From Stenopsyche tienmushanensis (lineage: Eukaryota > Arthropoda > Insecta > Trichoptera > Stenopsychidae), in contig WACJ01000523.1 of NCBI GenBank assembly GCA_008973525.1, forward strand, positions 186,001 through 250,000: a stretch of DNA of 64,000 nucleotides. The letters run 5' to 3'. The stretch's first letter is position 1; each line of letters opens with the position of its first letter. Shown one piece after another: positions 48,765 through 61,375 of this stretch. The notes beneath the pieces are model-generated. The model saw nothing but the letters and a program-made list of their open reading frames with translations. It was not told the origin of the DNA and did no database searches. The position numbers and the translations under genes are program-made.

Positions 48765-51700
48765 AGAGCCATGATTTCCTCGAGAACATTTCCTAGAACA
48801 TGCGCATTTCCGGACAACATCTACGTCCTTTGTATACCTTGTCCCATCAGTACACACAAGGCGGACCTGGAAACGAATAAGATATATTACCATTATAGTA
48901 TAAATGAATTTCCCAATGGTAATTCGTTTAGAATAAATGTCATAGAAAAGGATGGATATCAAACCTTTCTACGTTTAGTATTTCTTGGTACGCAACAAGC
49001 ATGAGCACCACAAGCAGTCGATGGTTTGCATCGTGCTGTTCGTAACGGACGACGACTTTTACAGGATCCCTCGATATAAAATTCTCTAGTTGCTTCCTTT
49101 CTGCAGGATGTTCCAACAGCAGCAGAGCTACTTCCTGATGGTCGTGAGCCTCCTAAAATGTGAGCACTTTATTTAAAATTTTGCATAAAAATAAAAAAAA
49201 ATAATAAAAACCAAATCAAATAAAATATTAATACCAGAAAATGACAACATGTCCTCAGTATCAGAATACTTAGTGCAGTATTGTATTTTACAGATAAATT
49301 ATTAACCCTTTGATTAGTTATTTAAATTTAATAGCGCACATTTGCCAGGAGTGAGTTAATTTTTTTCGATTTTCAAAATAAATGGTATAATTACTAGTTT
49401 GTATTTAGATTGAAAAAAATATAATAAAAGCTAATGATTTTTAAGCAAAAAATAAAAATGGTTAATTACTCATATATGTTTCCACAGTGCCAAAAATACC
49501 CTGTTTTTTAGATTCGTTTTATAGGTGTAAGAAAAATAAAAAAAACCATCATGATTTTTTTAAATTTTAATTAATAAATCTGAATCTATTCCAATTGCCA
49601 ATTTTTTTAAAAAAGTTTTATTAAAGTAAATAAGTAAATATTCATCAAAGGGTTAATAATTTTGATTTATAAAATATATAAAAATATATACCTGTTCCAG
49701 CAGCTGCATCACTTACAGTATGTTGTTTCTGTTTGTAAATTGAAGTTTTACTCTGGGTTAAAATTGTCGATCCAGCTGAAAAATATCAAAGTATTTTTTG
49801 AATATTTTGTTGAAAACTTTTCAATTGGTTTAAAATATAAATATATATGGTTACCTATTGATGCTAACAGTTCACACTGTGGACCCCTGGTGCCAGTCTT
49901 GCATCGACATGTATAATCACTTTTAGAATCTCCTTCTTGTATACATTTACCACCTCTTTTACACGGATTAGGAATGCAAGGATCCTGAAATTTATTATAA
50001 TGTGTTTTATTCATTCAAAGTATATATTAATTCAGAATAGGGAGCTTATTTTTAATACTTGGGTATCATGAGGATCTCCCAACATAGTCGGTGTGGCAAT
50101 CGGAGGATCGGCTTCCATTTCTTCTAAGAAAGCACAACCTGGTGTTACTCGTACCTGTCTAGCAGCGTTAGTAAAATCTACCGGTTTATGATTGATCCAT
50201 ACTTCTTTTAAGCAACCTTAAACAACGAGAAAGAGATTGTAGAAATTGAAAATATATCTTAAATATTAGCGTTGAAAAAAATATACCTCTGAAACTGGTT
50301 AAATTTCGTAAATGCCACTTGTTGAAAGCTTCTTTTCCTACGTCATCTGGTAAACCACCGAGATAAAGAGGTTTTGTTAAACGCAAATATTCTTTAGGAC
50401 CTTCGTTGACTATGGATCTAGCGAGTCCACCGTCAACGCGGAGTGTAAAATTTTTCTTTACAGCGATTAATTCCGCTCTATGATAATTACTATCGGACAC
50501 CATTTCAAAACTGTATACAAAAATAAAAACAGCACATTAATCATGAGCCTTTTATATAAAAATATTGTTTTATTGAATGAAATTAAACAAAAAATCTCAC
50601 CTATACATTGTAGAAACTGGATGATTTCCGACGTCATAACTGACTCGAATTCTTCCGTTAAACAATTCAACAGCCAGATGATCTTGTGATCCAAAATACA
50701 TAAGAACACCGTCTTGTTGCGAAGAACTAAATATCATTGTGACGTTGGCTTCTGGTCTCGTTCTAAGCGGCTCCATTTCCACATACGAGTTGTTGTGAAC
50801 GAACGTCAACGAAGTGAGATATTCGCAAAGCTTTCCTAAAAATCACATGTATTAAATATTATCAAAATATAAAATTATACAATAGCAATAAAGAATATAA
50901 ATATTCAATAATTACCGGAATACCCAGGTGCGCATTTACAAAGATAATCATTGGTGGGTATATCCGATGTAGATTGAGGCGTATAGCAAACCCCATGTAC
51001 ACATTCGTGATGTGCACACGGCGATGTTTGAGGATAAAGTGGACCTGCACGTGGGCCTACTTCACAGAACTTCCCTGAAAATCCATCTGTACATTGACAA
51101 GAATAATCGTTCAATCCATCGGTACACGTCCCTCCGTTCTACAAAAATAAATTGTATTAACCAGAGCTTACAAATGTATATTGATAAATAAATAAAAACA
51201 TATTGAAATATTACTTGGCACATATGATTGGCGCAATCATCGACGTTTGTAGTGCAATTCTCTCCGGAATAACCGGGCAAACAGTCACAAGTGTAATGCG
51301 TGAAATGATTCACACATCGACCTCCCGTTCCGCAAGGATTAAACTCGGCATCGCAAAAAGGTATTTTTGATTCGCAGCGTTCACCTGAAGATGCGTTATA
51401 ATTATCTTTATTAATTGAGTATTTTACTTTTAGATATTGAACTAATTAGAATTATACATTACCCATGTATCCAGGTTGGCATTGACATTTATAGCTGTTA
51501 AGATCATCGATACACGTTGCATTATTTTGACAACGGTGATCCGTGCAATCATCAATGTTTGTCTCACATCGCATACCCGTGAAACCGGTAGCACATTCGC
51601 AGCTAAAAATATAAATTGCATAATGTATCATATGTATTAAGCTGGTGTATAGTGGTAAATGTGTATTATTTAAGCCTTTAAGCCTGTGTGCACATTGCAA

Positions 51701-54700
51701 CGTGCAGTAATTTTAAATATTTTTTATGGGATAGTTTATGGATTATTGTATTTGGAATTATTTGTATATCATATTGTACATTTGTTTTAGTGAAATACAT
51801 TTTTGTAATATAATAAAGTTTTGTAATTGTAATACATTGTTTTTATAAACCGATCTGGTAATTTAAAAATTATTTTGCACTGTTTCAACCCATTTGTACA
51901 TTGCAATGTACATGCTGTATGTTTTAGAAAAATTAACTTAAGTATTTAAACGTTTCTGAAAACCATTATTTTCTTACCTAAATCTTCCTTCTTCTAGTAC
52001 GCTGCATGTAGCGTTATTGGCACAGGGGCTACCGTAGCATGCGTCGATCATGTATTCGCATTTATCTCCGTGATATCCCGGCTGACAAATGCATAAGAAG
52101 CCACCATCTGAAGCCGCTGAACAAGAACCGCCGTTTGAACATGGATGTGTGTAGCACGCATCGCATTTGCTGAGTATTTCATTGGATACTTTTCCTATTT
52201 ATAATGAAATTGAATGTTAACATACTGTATATATAAATATATTTCTTTAGCGATGATCATATATGAGATGAAAAAACCTTTGCATTGAAAAGCTGATGCC
52301 GGTGTGCTTAATAAAAGCTTATCTTTCATGTAGAATGGTTCTGCACATCGGGCAATTCCCGGCTCAACGTAATCCACCTTAACCCAATCGGCTAGCCATC
52401 GAAGTGAACAGTCGCAATATAATGGATTAGAACCCAATGCGCTACAAAATTAAGATTAATAATAAGAATGCGGATATGCACGTTTATATCTTTTATTGAT
52501 TAAATACTTACATATGGGTTATTGATTGTAAATCTTCAAATAATCCATCCGGTAGCATTGACAAATGATTGCCGTGTAGAGAAAGTACTCTCAAAGACGT
52601 TAAACCTTTGAGGGCTTCTTTTTGTACGCAGCGTAGTTTGTTATATCCCACTATGAGCGTCGAGAGACGAGATAATCCACTAAATGTATTATTCGCAAGT
52701 ACTCCGATTCGATTGTTGCTTAAATCCAAGCGAGTCAAATAGCGAAGATGCTTGAGTTGGTCAAAGCTTATAGACGTTATGTTGTTTGACTCGAGGTACC
52801 TTTAAATACATAAATAATAATATATAAATTGTTACATATGCAGTATGAACACAAATATAAATATCAATTACAGTTCAGTAGTTTCAGCTGGAATATTTAA
52901 AGGAATCGTTGTAAGTCCTGATCGTGAGCATCTAACAACTGTTCCGGCGCATTTACACGGAGACGGACAATAACCGCCTGATAAACAACCCTCTTCAGAA
53001 TCGCCTGTAAAACAAAAATATTTTTAAGATTGAATTAAGATTAAATTGAATTCAAATATAAATGTTTTACTAACTAGTGCATTTATATTCTTGATGTGGC
53101 AAATCTCGCAGTAATGATCCTCTCAATCTTGCAGGCGCTTTACACGTTGCTCCACTTACAAAACCGCTCATACGTAACCATGGACCTAACCAAGCGAGGT
53201 GACAATTGCAGTTGAAAGGATTCCCATCGAGTGATCTATTACAAATATTAAAAATATAGTCGCATAAGTCATATTTATCGATTTAACAAAGAAAGAAAAA
53301 TCTTACAAAGTATGAAGGGCCGTAAGATGCTCAAATGCACCAGGCATTACACACGTAATCTCATTCTCATTGAGCGAGCTGAAAAAATAAATCCGTTTAT
53401 CTTACATTTTCACAATGTATTGTAACGCGTCGAACAATTAACTTACAGTACACGGAGGCTATGTAAACCCAAAAACATTTTATTCGATATCGATGTGAGT
53501 GCATTGTCGTCTAAAAGCAGTTCTTGAAGCTTAGAAGCGCCCTCGAACGCATTGATTTCAATAGATTTCACTCCAGCTCTCCGTAAATCTAATCGTACTA
53601 ACGCCGGCAAACGGCCCATCAGACCATCAGATTTAATACTGATCAAACGGTTATCATTTAATATGCTGAAACGAATAAAATTTATCATTAATCATAAATT
53701 GTTTGATTTATATATAACGTATACGGATTATAAAATGATTTACAGTTGAGTAGTATGCAGTGGAACGTCACGAGGAATTTCTGTAAGTCCAAGAGTAGCA
53801 CAATTGACAATGGATCCTCTACAAGAGCAAGCAGCTGGACATGGTGCTTCCACGGGGCATCCATCGCCTAAAGTCATCTCTTCGTTGCCTAAAAAAATCA
53901 ATTTTATAATATCTAATATATAATATTAATATATATTTAGAAGCGTATTACCTTTGCACTTCATAATGTCATCGCGTGATGCTTCCAATCTTCTTCTGTG
54001 CATTCGTTTGGGTGCATCGCATCGAGCTCCGGACGTCTCAATCGGATGCTTTTGTAAATATTCAGATATCCAACGAATGCGGCAATCACACACAAAGGGA
54101 TTACGAGCGAGATGGCTGTGTATTTTAAAAATAGAGCGTTAATATGTCTTCTTTAATATATACCTTTGTATTATAAATAAAAAATATCTTACAGAGTTTG
54201 AATACTGCTCAATGAATCAAACGTTCCGTTGGATAACGTTTGAATATTGTTATCATATAAGGATCTGAAAAATACAAGTAAATTTTATGTTGATCTATTG
54301 AATAAAAATTATAAAATTAATTAGAATATATATATTAGAATATACACGTACAGTAAATTAAGACTGTGGAGGTCTTTAAAAGTATCTTTTCTGATGCAAG
54401 AAATCTCATTTGAATTCAACAAGCTGCAAATATAAATGACGTTATTATATTGTTTAATAATATTTATTGGTAAAGCGAGATTAAAATTACTTACAGTAGT
54501 TGTAATGACGATAAACCGTGAAATATTCCTGAAGGAAGATCTTTTATTTTGTTCCCGTATAAGACTCTGAAATTTATGAATGATTGAATAACGCGTACAA
54601 TGAAATTGTTAAATATACAAATTTAAAACAGTAAAATTACAATGAAGTGAGACTTCTTAATCCGGTGAACGAATCGGAAGCAATTTTAACAATTTTATTG

Positions 54701-55536
54701 TTACTCAAATCGATTCGTTTTAATTTTTTGTATGATGTAAATGCTTTCGATGGAATTTCCGTTAATAAATTCTGTTCCAAGCGACTGAAATAACAAGATT
54801 GATTTATTAAATAGAAAATAATTATTAATATTTCAATTATAATATATTTATTTACATACAGTTCAGTGGAATATTCGGGAAGAATAAGCGGAACTCTTTC
54901 GAGGGAACGTTCTCTACAGTCGATTGAGCCATCGGAGCAACGGCACAATACAGGACATTGTACTTCCATAGTGCATTCTTGTACGGTAGGAATGGTATTA
55001 CCTGTTATGAATTAAATTTATGATTGTTATCTATTTATATATTGATTTTATATGAATCATATAAATGAATTATCGAACCTTCACAGTTAAAATGATGCGT
55101 TGGTATTCTTACGGCAATTCCTACCGTAGGAGTGCGACATCTAGCACCTGCTCCGGCTAAACGTGGTGCGTTCCTCAATCCCGCAATGAGACGTGATGTT
55201 CCACATCCGCAATGAAGAGGATTATCACCCAGTCGCAGTGTTCTTAGTTTGAGTCCAGTCGTTGCAACGAAGCCGTCGAGATGAAGCGTTGTAAGATTAT
55301 TATTATTCATTGTGCTGTCGATTAAATAAATACATTTTATATTTAATTAGCAAATATATTCAATTTGATCGAATGCAAAACTAAAATCATACAGAATTTC
55401 AAGATCTTTGAAGATTCGCAACAGTTGATCATCGACGCAGGTCAATTTGTTGTTATCCAGCTGAAGATTCTTGAGCGACGATAATCCACGGAGCGTTTTC
55501 CTTCCAATCACATTAAGGTTATTGTGACTGAGATCC
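48759..55536 (-). CDS. sli: Slit, axon-guidance ligand, 3' 26 coding exons (partial)
   Basis: Exons: 55536-55393, 55314-55079, 55001-54860, 54784-54641, 54566-54495, 54423-54352, 54264-54193, 54115-53952, 53888-53744, 53665-53447, 53378-53307, 53235-53075, 53004-52872, 52799-52512, 52441-52278, 52194-51978, 51602-51463, 51384-51215, 51138-50916, 50835-50601, 50510-50287, 50216-50059, 49984-49855, 49775-49692, 49152-48965, 48866-48759. All phases agree; 1367 residues are visible. Domains in order: end of LRR domain 1 with its Cys cap; complete LRR domains 2, 3 and 4 (each with LRRNT such as CPVLCRC and LRRCT such as NPFVCDC); six EGF modules; laminin-G; a seventh EGF ([14 protein letters not shown]); and a cystine-knot CT domain ([19 protein letters not shown]). 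This is the fly Slit plan. By family it is secreted and repels axons through Robo, which binds LRR domain 2. Signal peptide and first LRRs lie beyond the window. The long intron starting at 55537 is upstream. Confidence 0.97.
49302..49656. repeat. piggyBac-like MITE, family D, in slit intron 24
   Basis: Left end TTAACCCTTTGATTAGTTAT and the inverted right end (reverse complement TTAACCCTTTGATGAATATT) flank 355 AT-rich bases; TTAA sits at both edges. It lies in the intron between the last-but-two and last-but-one coding exons of slit (49691-49153). Relatives at 22261, 25647 and 59777. Confidence 0.65.
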
Positions 55537-55954
55537 CTATAAAATAAAATAAAAAAATATTATCAAGATGTAAGATTAACATAATCATCGCCAATATGAT
55601 TAATATTGGTCGATAACTTATATGGTATCAACGGAATGAAAATGCACTAGGGTTTAATATCATAAATTTATATATACAACTGATGGGGTCTTTTAAAGGG
55701 GTGATTTTTAACACAAGGAGAACCAAATACAACTGGAAAATATTATGAGGGGTGAATGCATTAAAGATTTTCTTTAGTCGGTATAGAATTTTTCAGTTAA
55801 AAAATATTAGTTTTACTAATGTGGCGATATTTTTATTTATAAAATATTATTTTGATATATATTATATCCTATTTATTTAAAAAAAAACATTTTGACGGAA
55901 ACGGATGATTTTTGCTATAAATCTGTTTTGTATGTTGTATGTCTTTTGTACATA

Positions 55955-56095
55955 TGTTTCGTATACGTTCCTATACTATTCAACCGATTGCGATGAAACT
56001 TTGGTGAGTTATTGGGTGCGTATCTAAGAAGGTGTTTGAATCATCACAACCATTGTTTATGTGCGGAATTTGTTTTGGCGCCATAAACATGTATA
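55955..56095 (+). repeat. Dispersed repeat, family C (copy 2)
   Basis: Shares CCGATTGCGATGAAACTTTG with the copies at 11895-12110 and 61190-61375, and the downstream TTTGAATCA block. Class unknown. Confidence 0.6.
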
Positions 56096-56876
56096 AATTA
56101 CACATGTACAGGATCTTTTATATGTTTGTCAATAAAAATGGGTTTAGGGTTGGTCATTTGAAATTGAATGTGCGGTGGTTGGACCGAAGAGATTCTTGGA
56201 TATTGACTGAGCCACAAAAGAGCAACGACTGAATTAGCTTGACGAGGGAATAACATGCAAGTACAAGCGGCACATAAACTCGAATCGCTCCCTTACGATT
56301 GTACAGGAACAAAAGGGGAACCGGCAGCTTAATAAAGTAACAAAGACCCACTAAGTCTAAAGCAATTAGTCCTTTGTAGAGCTTTAAACTGTTTCGAACC
56401 AACTTTCCGTTGCTCCATTGTGCTGCTCGTTTTATTATTCAAGATTTCACATATAACTACTTTAATATAAAAGAAAGATGTGTACCGTCGCCTGTTACTC
56501 AATTTACATATCTCATAGAAGTACTCCCAGACACGATAGACTCTAGTGAATGCCAATTTACAAGATTCTGCATTGAGTTTCTCAAACGACTTAATTTACT
56601 TTTCTTCCTATAATCAACTGTAAGATTCGCAGTGTTGAATAAAAAGCTTATTTTATTATGCAAAATGTCTCAATTTGTCTGAAAGTTTCAATTCTTATTC
56701 ATTCTAAAACGAATGAGTTATTCAATTTCTTTGGTAATTGGGTAAGTCAGCATTTTTCAATGCATTTTGGAAAAGAACGTGTAAACGCTAAAGTTCTTGG
56801 GTTATTTTCCAAATTTTCATTTGGAAAATTGTCACATAAGAAATTATCTTTTTGATGAACAAAAATAAATATAAAT

Positions 56877-57310
56877 GTTACAGTCAAAGTCCGTATTTAG
56901 TTAGAAGGCGTTTTTATTAGTTGAAACTAGTTTATACTGGAGATGTCTTAGTTATAACTAGAATTACCTAGCAGAGCCATAACTAGGATATGAAACGCCC
57001 GTGGCAAGTATCTAACTTAACGCCCCTCCAACCCCCCGTAATCTAATTTATTTTTTAAAGTTAACTAATACTATTATACATGTATGCTCAATCAGTCCGC
57101 TTTTCGGACCGCTGATATAACGAATGAATAAAAGAGAGATTAGACAACTTAGCATATATTATAAAAATGGACAGATCGGTCTTCTGCGTTTTGCGCCCCA
57201 AGCACAGTTGCGCCGTTGCGCAGTTACGGCCCTGTTACCTAGTTATAACTAGCATTTACTGTTGTACATGTTTGGATTTGAGATAAAACTAGTGAAATCG
57301 AAGAATATTA
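56877..57310. repeat. Palindromic MITE, family B, split by a hAT-like insertion
   Basis: Left end GTTACAGTCAAAGTCCGTAT plus TTAGTTAGAAGGCGTTTTTA as in the other copies. It is interrupted by the element at 56972-57234 and resumes with TTATAACTAGCATTTACTGT. The right terminal repeat is not found; the copy fades out around 57310. Confidence 0.65.
56972..57234. mobile_element. hAT-like non-autonomous element with perfect 8-bp target duplication
   Basis: Ends CAGAGCCATAACTA and (reverse complement of right end) CAGGGCCGTAACTG form short inverted repeats of hAT type. TTACCTAG stands directly on both sides (56964-56971 and 57235-57242), an exact 8-base duplication as hAT transposase makes. 263 bases, no transposase. 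The host sequence is family B, so the order of insertion is known: family B first, then this element. Confidence 0.8.
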
Positions 57311-58072
57311 AAAAAAAATGAAGAGCTTCAAAAATAGTAGTTTAGGTGTCCTTATGATAATGATGGAAATAGATCGAAATATCAATAGTCAAATGTTTTC
57401 AATATCATATTGGTTTGGAACATGTGGTGTCTCAGAATGAAATGCGTTTGGGCTGTAGTTTGGGAAGCACCGGGTTCGTGCACATGTCAACGCCGCTAAT
57501 GGCGACGTCGCTCTATTTGCGAAAGAAGACAAGATTCAAAACAAAGAGAGATTTCCGAATCACATCCGTCCGTAAGCCGGGAATTTTCCCTCGCGCCATG
57601 GAAACATATTTTCTCACAAAACACAATCGCCCGAAAAGGAAAATCGCTTTTCCATCTATTTTCTTTGTTGCCGCAATTTTCTGGCGCTTTTTTCCTCGTC
57701 GAAAGAAAGTCGAAAGAAATCAAAGCGTCCTTTGTTATTCTACGCATCAAAGGCACGAAGAGGGGTGGTGGCACTTTGTCGAAAAGTGGCAAAATTCACA
57801 CAATAACAAAAATCGCTTTGTTATTCCTGTACATTTGTCTTGTTTGAGCTTTTGTAATCCTCGATTTTGCGATTTGTACGAGCATGCATCGCTCCCTCGT
57901 TATGCGCGACTCCTTTAATTGAAAGCAGAAAGGCACATTATGTCTCCACACTTGTACGAGTTTCTTTTTAATGCCAAAGAAAACAATATTTTGTACTGCG
58001 ACGCATAATTAAATAACGCTATAGAAAATTAGCTACACATATAAAGTGCAAGTGATTTTAGTCCTTGCCAGC

Positions 58073-58107
58073 GACAAACAAAGTGGACACTATAGAAGGG
58101 TTGACTG
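58073..58107. repeat. Single end of the pogo/Tigger-like MITE
   Basis: CTATAGAAGGGTTGACTG preceded by AAAGTGGAC matches the (inverted) end of 20471-20622. The partner end is not found nearby. The frame at 58197-58391 on the minus strand might be a worn piece of a Tigger transposase, but I could not support that. Confidence 0.5.
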
Positions 58108-59044
58108 TATAGTGGATCTTAGCTTAACAAGCATAATTTTTTTTAGAATCCTAATTCTGATGATAAATGTACGATGCAATACGATGCTTTCAGCATTTAT
58201 TTTATTGCGTCAGAAGGTGTTATTTCTTTCTTCCATGACCAACTCTCCTCCACAGCTTCTTGATAATAAACACAATGCAACTCCATAAGCTCGTCAATAT
58301 CACTGTTATACACTTCCAACCACATGATATTGCTCAAAGACACAATTTTGTTGACTACATGCTTATCAGGCACTATGTCAATCGTGTTCAAGAACGCTGC
58401 CTGTTCAAGTTTGGTGTCCTCTTGGTGATCCTTTTCATCTTGACACAGGCAACGACATGGAGTTGATCTTTCTAGAACTTCCTGAGAATGAGATTGGTCG
58501 CTTCAATAGCTTCAAAATAATACTTGAAGAATCTTGAGCAGTTAAGTGTACAGTTTCTTCAGAAAAGACCTGCTGGTCAATACGCTGGATTAAATTGGGC
58601 GTTTGTAGTAAATTGTTAGGAAGAACAGAAACTGAATCATGATCAATTTAAATTCTTCACGGAGATCATCTTCTAGGACTGAAGACTGGGCCGGAATGGT
58701 TACTCAATAAGTTCATAGGATTTTTTGCAGAAATTGCGGAAAAACGACTTCAAATGAGGAACTGAAAAAATCCTACGAATTTAAAGAAATGTCTGTTTTA
58801 TAAACTTTAAGTTTCAAGATTTTCAAGAAGAAGAAAGAAAAACTAGTTACTAAAGATTCATAAATATGTACTTTTTATACAAAGACTTCACCTAGACGAG
58901 GTATGCGACCTCATTTGGCGCGAGCCACCTGTATAAATTAGCCTGTGAGAGAGCTTCGTTGATTGTAAAGATCAAAGAAGGCCCCGGATACTCATTTATC
59001 CCTGAAAATGCTGTCCGAAAACCACTAAAAGAGTACAGAGTGGT

Positions 59045-59277
59045 CACAAGGTCTGTGTGTCTATCCGGTCCGCTTTTCAGATCGCTGACATTACGAATGA
59101 ATTTAGTATATTTTATAAAAACGGACAGTCAATCTGTGTTCATTCATATAAAGTAGAATGGTCTACTAAAATAAAAACCATGTGCAACTCTCGACTGGGT
59201 CGTTATTCTGCGTTGTCCAATGTCCAAGTCCAGTTGAGCCCGTGGCGGGCGCCTGCTTTGTCACCTCCTTATTACGG
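59045..59277. repeat. Second, diverged copy of the hAT-like element
   Basis: GGTCCGCTTTTCAGATCGCT, then TTACGAATGAAT and TTTTATAAAAACGGACAG match the interior of 56972-57234, and TTATTACGGCCCAG at 59264-59277 resembles its right end. The left end and target duplication are not clear. Confidence 0.5.
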
Positions 59278-59530
59278 CCCAGCGAACTTATTGAATGAGG
59301 TGTTAAATTGTATTGGAATTTCACATCATATTTGGTCTGCTTTTCTGGATTTATCTGAATGGTACACCAGGCATTGGAACAAAACAGCAGCGTGTGACAA
59401 TCTTTCATTGGTTCGCTTCAGCATTTTCTTCAACAAAGATCTGTCTCGTCACAATTAAAGCGCAGGATTACCTCTTCATCGGAAGAATTTACTGTGAAAA
59501 ACGAACTGATCGTTAATATCCTCCCTACAC

Positions 59531-59605
59531 ACCAGGTTCGTCAATTTCGAAACAAAAAAAAGTCCCCCGGTCTCAGGAGCCCTAGTAACTTTACGTTCTA
59601 CATGA
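59531..59605 (+). repeat. Dispersed repeat shared with 62838-62905
   Basis: TTTCGAAACA, then GGTCTCAGGAGCCCTAGTAA and ACGTT recur at 62838-62905 (TTTCGAAACA, CTTAGGAGCCCTTGTAACTA, ACGTT). Class unknown. Confidence 0.45.
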
Positions 59606-59776
59606 CCCTAGTATACACGCAAATGTTTTGGAAATCACAAAATACAGCTTTGTATGCTTGTCCTCAATTTTAGTAGCAAAGGAAGACATTTGGTCAAGCT
59701 TAAAATCGATATGTTTGGGAGTGTCTCAAATAGGATCATTATACTTATTGTATTTTTACATATTTTCTTTGGATCG

Positions 59777-59823
59777 CTCGAGTGTACACTCAGCATATGA
59801 GTGCATACTCATCAAAGGGTTAA
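59777..59823 (-). repeat. End of piggyBac-like family D, inverted
   Basis: On the plus strand GAGTGCATACTCATCAAAGG then GTTAA; its reverse complement is TTAACCCTTTGATGAGTATG, the family end seen at 25647 and 49302. Confidence 0.5.
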
Positions 59824-60924
59824 CAAAACAAAAAAATATATGATAATGTAAATCCAATGTTAAAAAAAATGTTATAATTACAAGACGAACGTAAAAATTG
59901 AAGCGAAGAAGGGTATTGTAATATAGGGCGGCGGTCTCGATTTATCAGAGAGGATGTTTAAGAAAATGGTACAACACAAGGGTAACTTTGATCACAACAT
60001 GTTTTGGTCTTCGGTCGTGCAAAGCCCAAGAGATTGGTAAAAAGACAAGGTCCCGTTTGTGCCGTGTATTAACATCGAGCAACCTTAATGAAGGGACCTT
60101 AAATTATGAAGCGTTCGGATCCACCCCTAAAATTTATTTGCCAACAAACAGATTCTCAGGTAATATCGTTAATTAAAGGGGGTTGATACCGAATTATAAT
60201 TAACGTGGAAAATAATTACTAATGGAAGTGAGAATCGCCATCGGGCGATTAAAATTGAAAAGGATCTCGAAATCATCGCCGAATTTACAAAGGGTTTGTC
60301 GGCGAAGGCTGCTACCGAAGGCTCTAAATAAACAAATATCACTAAGGGGGGTGTACAGATCACAAACACCAGTATCATCTCCTAGATCAATTACCTTTCT
60401 CTCAAATTATACTAAAAACATCACTTAACTAATTCCAATTATGTGCCAGCTTGGCTCGTTTATAACACTTTTTTCCCCCTTAGGGAATAAATAAGCACAA
60501 TACTATTTAATTATGTCATTTCCTAAAGTAACTCTAATGAAATAGTTCATTTATTACTATGGGAATAAATTCAGTAACGCAGTACCATTTTATAAATTTA
60601 ATGCGTTCCCGAATCGGAATTTTGTTTATACGTTCCTATTTGCTCGAGGGCAGGGCTTAAATTACGATTTCTGCTCATCAACATTGATACGGTAATAAAT
60701 AAAAACACATCTTCGACCAACGTTTTTAATAGCTACGTTATTTGTTGCTTGTATAATTTTAATTTGGTGATGCTTTTTGTAACCAACGTCCATTGCCTGT
60801 GGTTTCTTTGGAGATCGATGTCAATTTCATTTTTCGTAATCCTAATGCTAAAATTTTAGACAGTTGCTATGGATTTTGTTCAAACAAAATTGAAGTCGTG
60901 ATCGTTTTTATAATATAACTTACC

Positions 60925-61030
60925 AACAATTACAAGACTCATAAGTTTATCCGGGATTTCCATCTCGAACATGGTCTTCCAGAGTTTTTCCCGGTTGATG
61001 CTATCATAAGCTACACAGAAATTTACAAAT
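60925..61030 (-). mobile_element. Fragment of a LINE reverse transcriptase
   Basis: The minus strand encodes FVNFCVAYDSINREKLWKTM followed by EMEIPDKLMSLV, a good match to the catalytic-region block of non-LTR reverse transcriptases (AYDSI-REKLW, then IP-KL). Only about 35 residues remain; the typical Phe-Lys before Ala-Tyr-Asp is changed. Dead relic in the slit intron. Confidence 0.7.
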
Positions 61031-61189
61031 ATGTGATGAAAATCGATATCGTACTCTTAATTTTTTGTGAGAATAATCTTACGCTAAAAAGGTAGACCAC
61101 AGTGAACTTGCCCAATTTAAAATTGCATCGATAATCCTTGAAAAGTTGTCTCACAAAAGGAGAGAGTCCGAATAGAGTCCTTGTGAATA

Positions 61190-61375
61190 AGACTAATATG
61201 CGTACACAATTACAACACGATGCAATATCTGCAAAACGTCTCGCAAAACAAATTGTATACATAAACAATGATTGTATTGATTCAAAAACCTTTATGGGTA
61301 TACGCACAATAATTAATCAAAGTTTCATCGTAAATGAATGATTGATATAGGAATGTATACGGAACAAACAAACAT
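61190..61375 (-). repeat. Dispersed repeat, family C (copy 3, inverted)
   Basis: Reverse strand of the same block as 11895-12110 (TTTTTGAATCA, GTTTATGTATA, GCGAGACGTTT) including a match to GCGAGACGTTTGTG of copy 1. It lies next to the LINE fragment. Confidence 0.6.

Noticed and set aside
57415..57918. Plus-strand frame of 167 codons in the slit intron
   Set aside because: No recognised domain, and a 98-codon frame overlaps on the opposite strand. It could be part of an unknown repeat, but nothing supports a gene.
58197..58391. Minus-strand 64-codon frame as a Tigger transposase tail
   Set aside because: Only a weak resemblance in make-up, no catalytic motif; the nearby pogo-type end points away from it.
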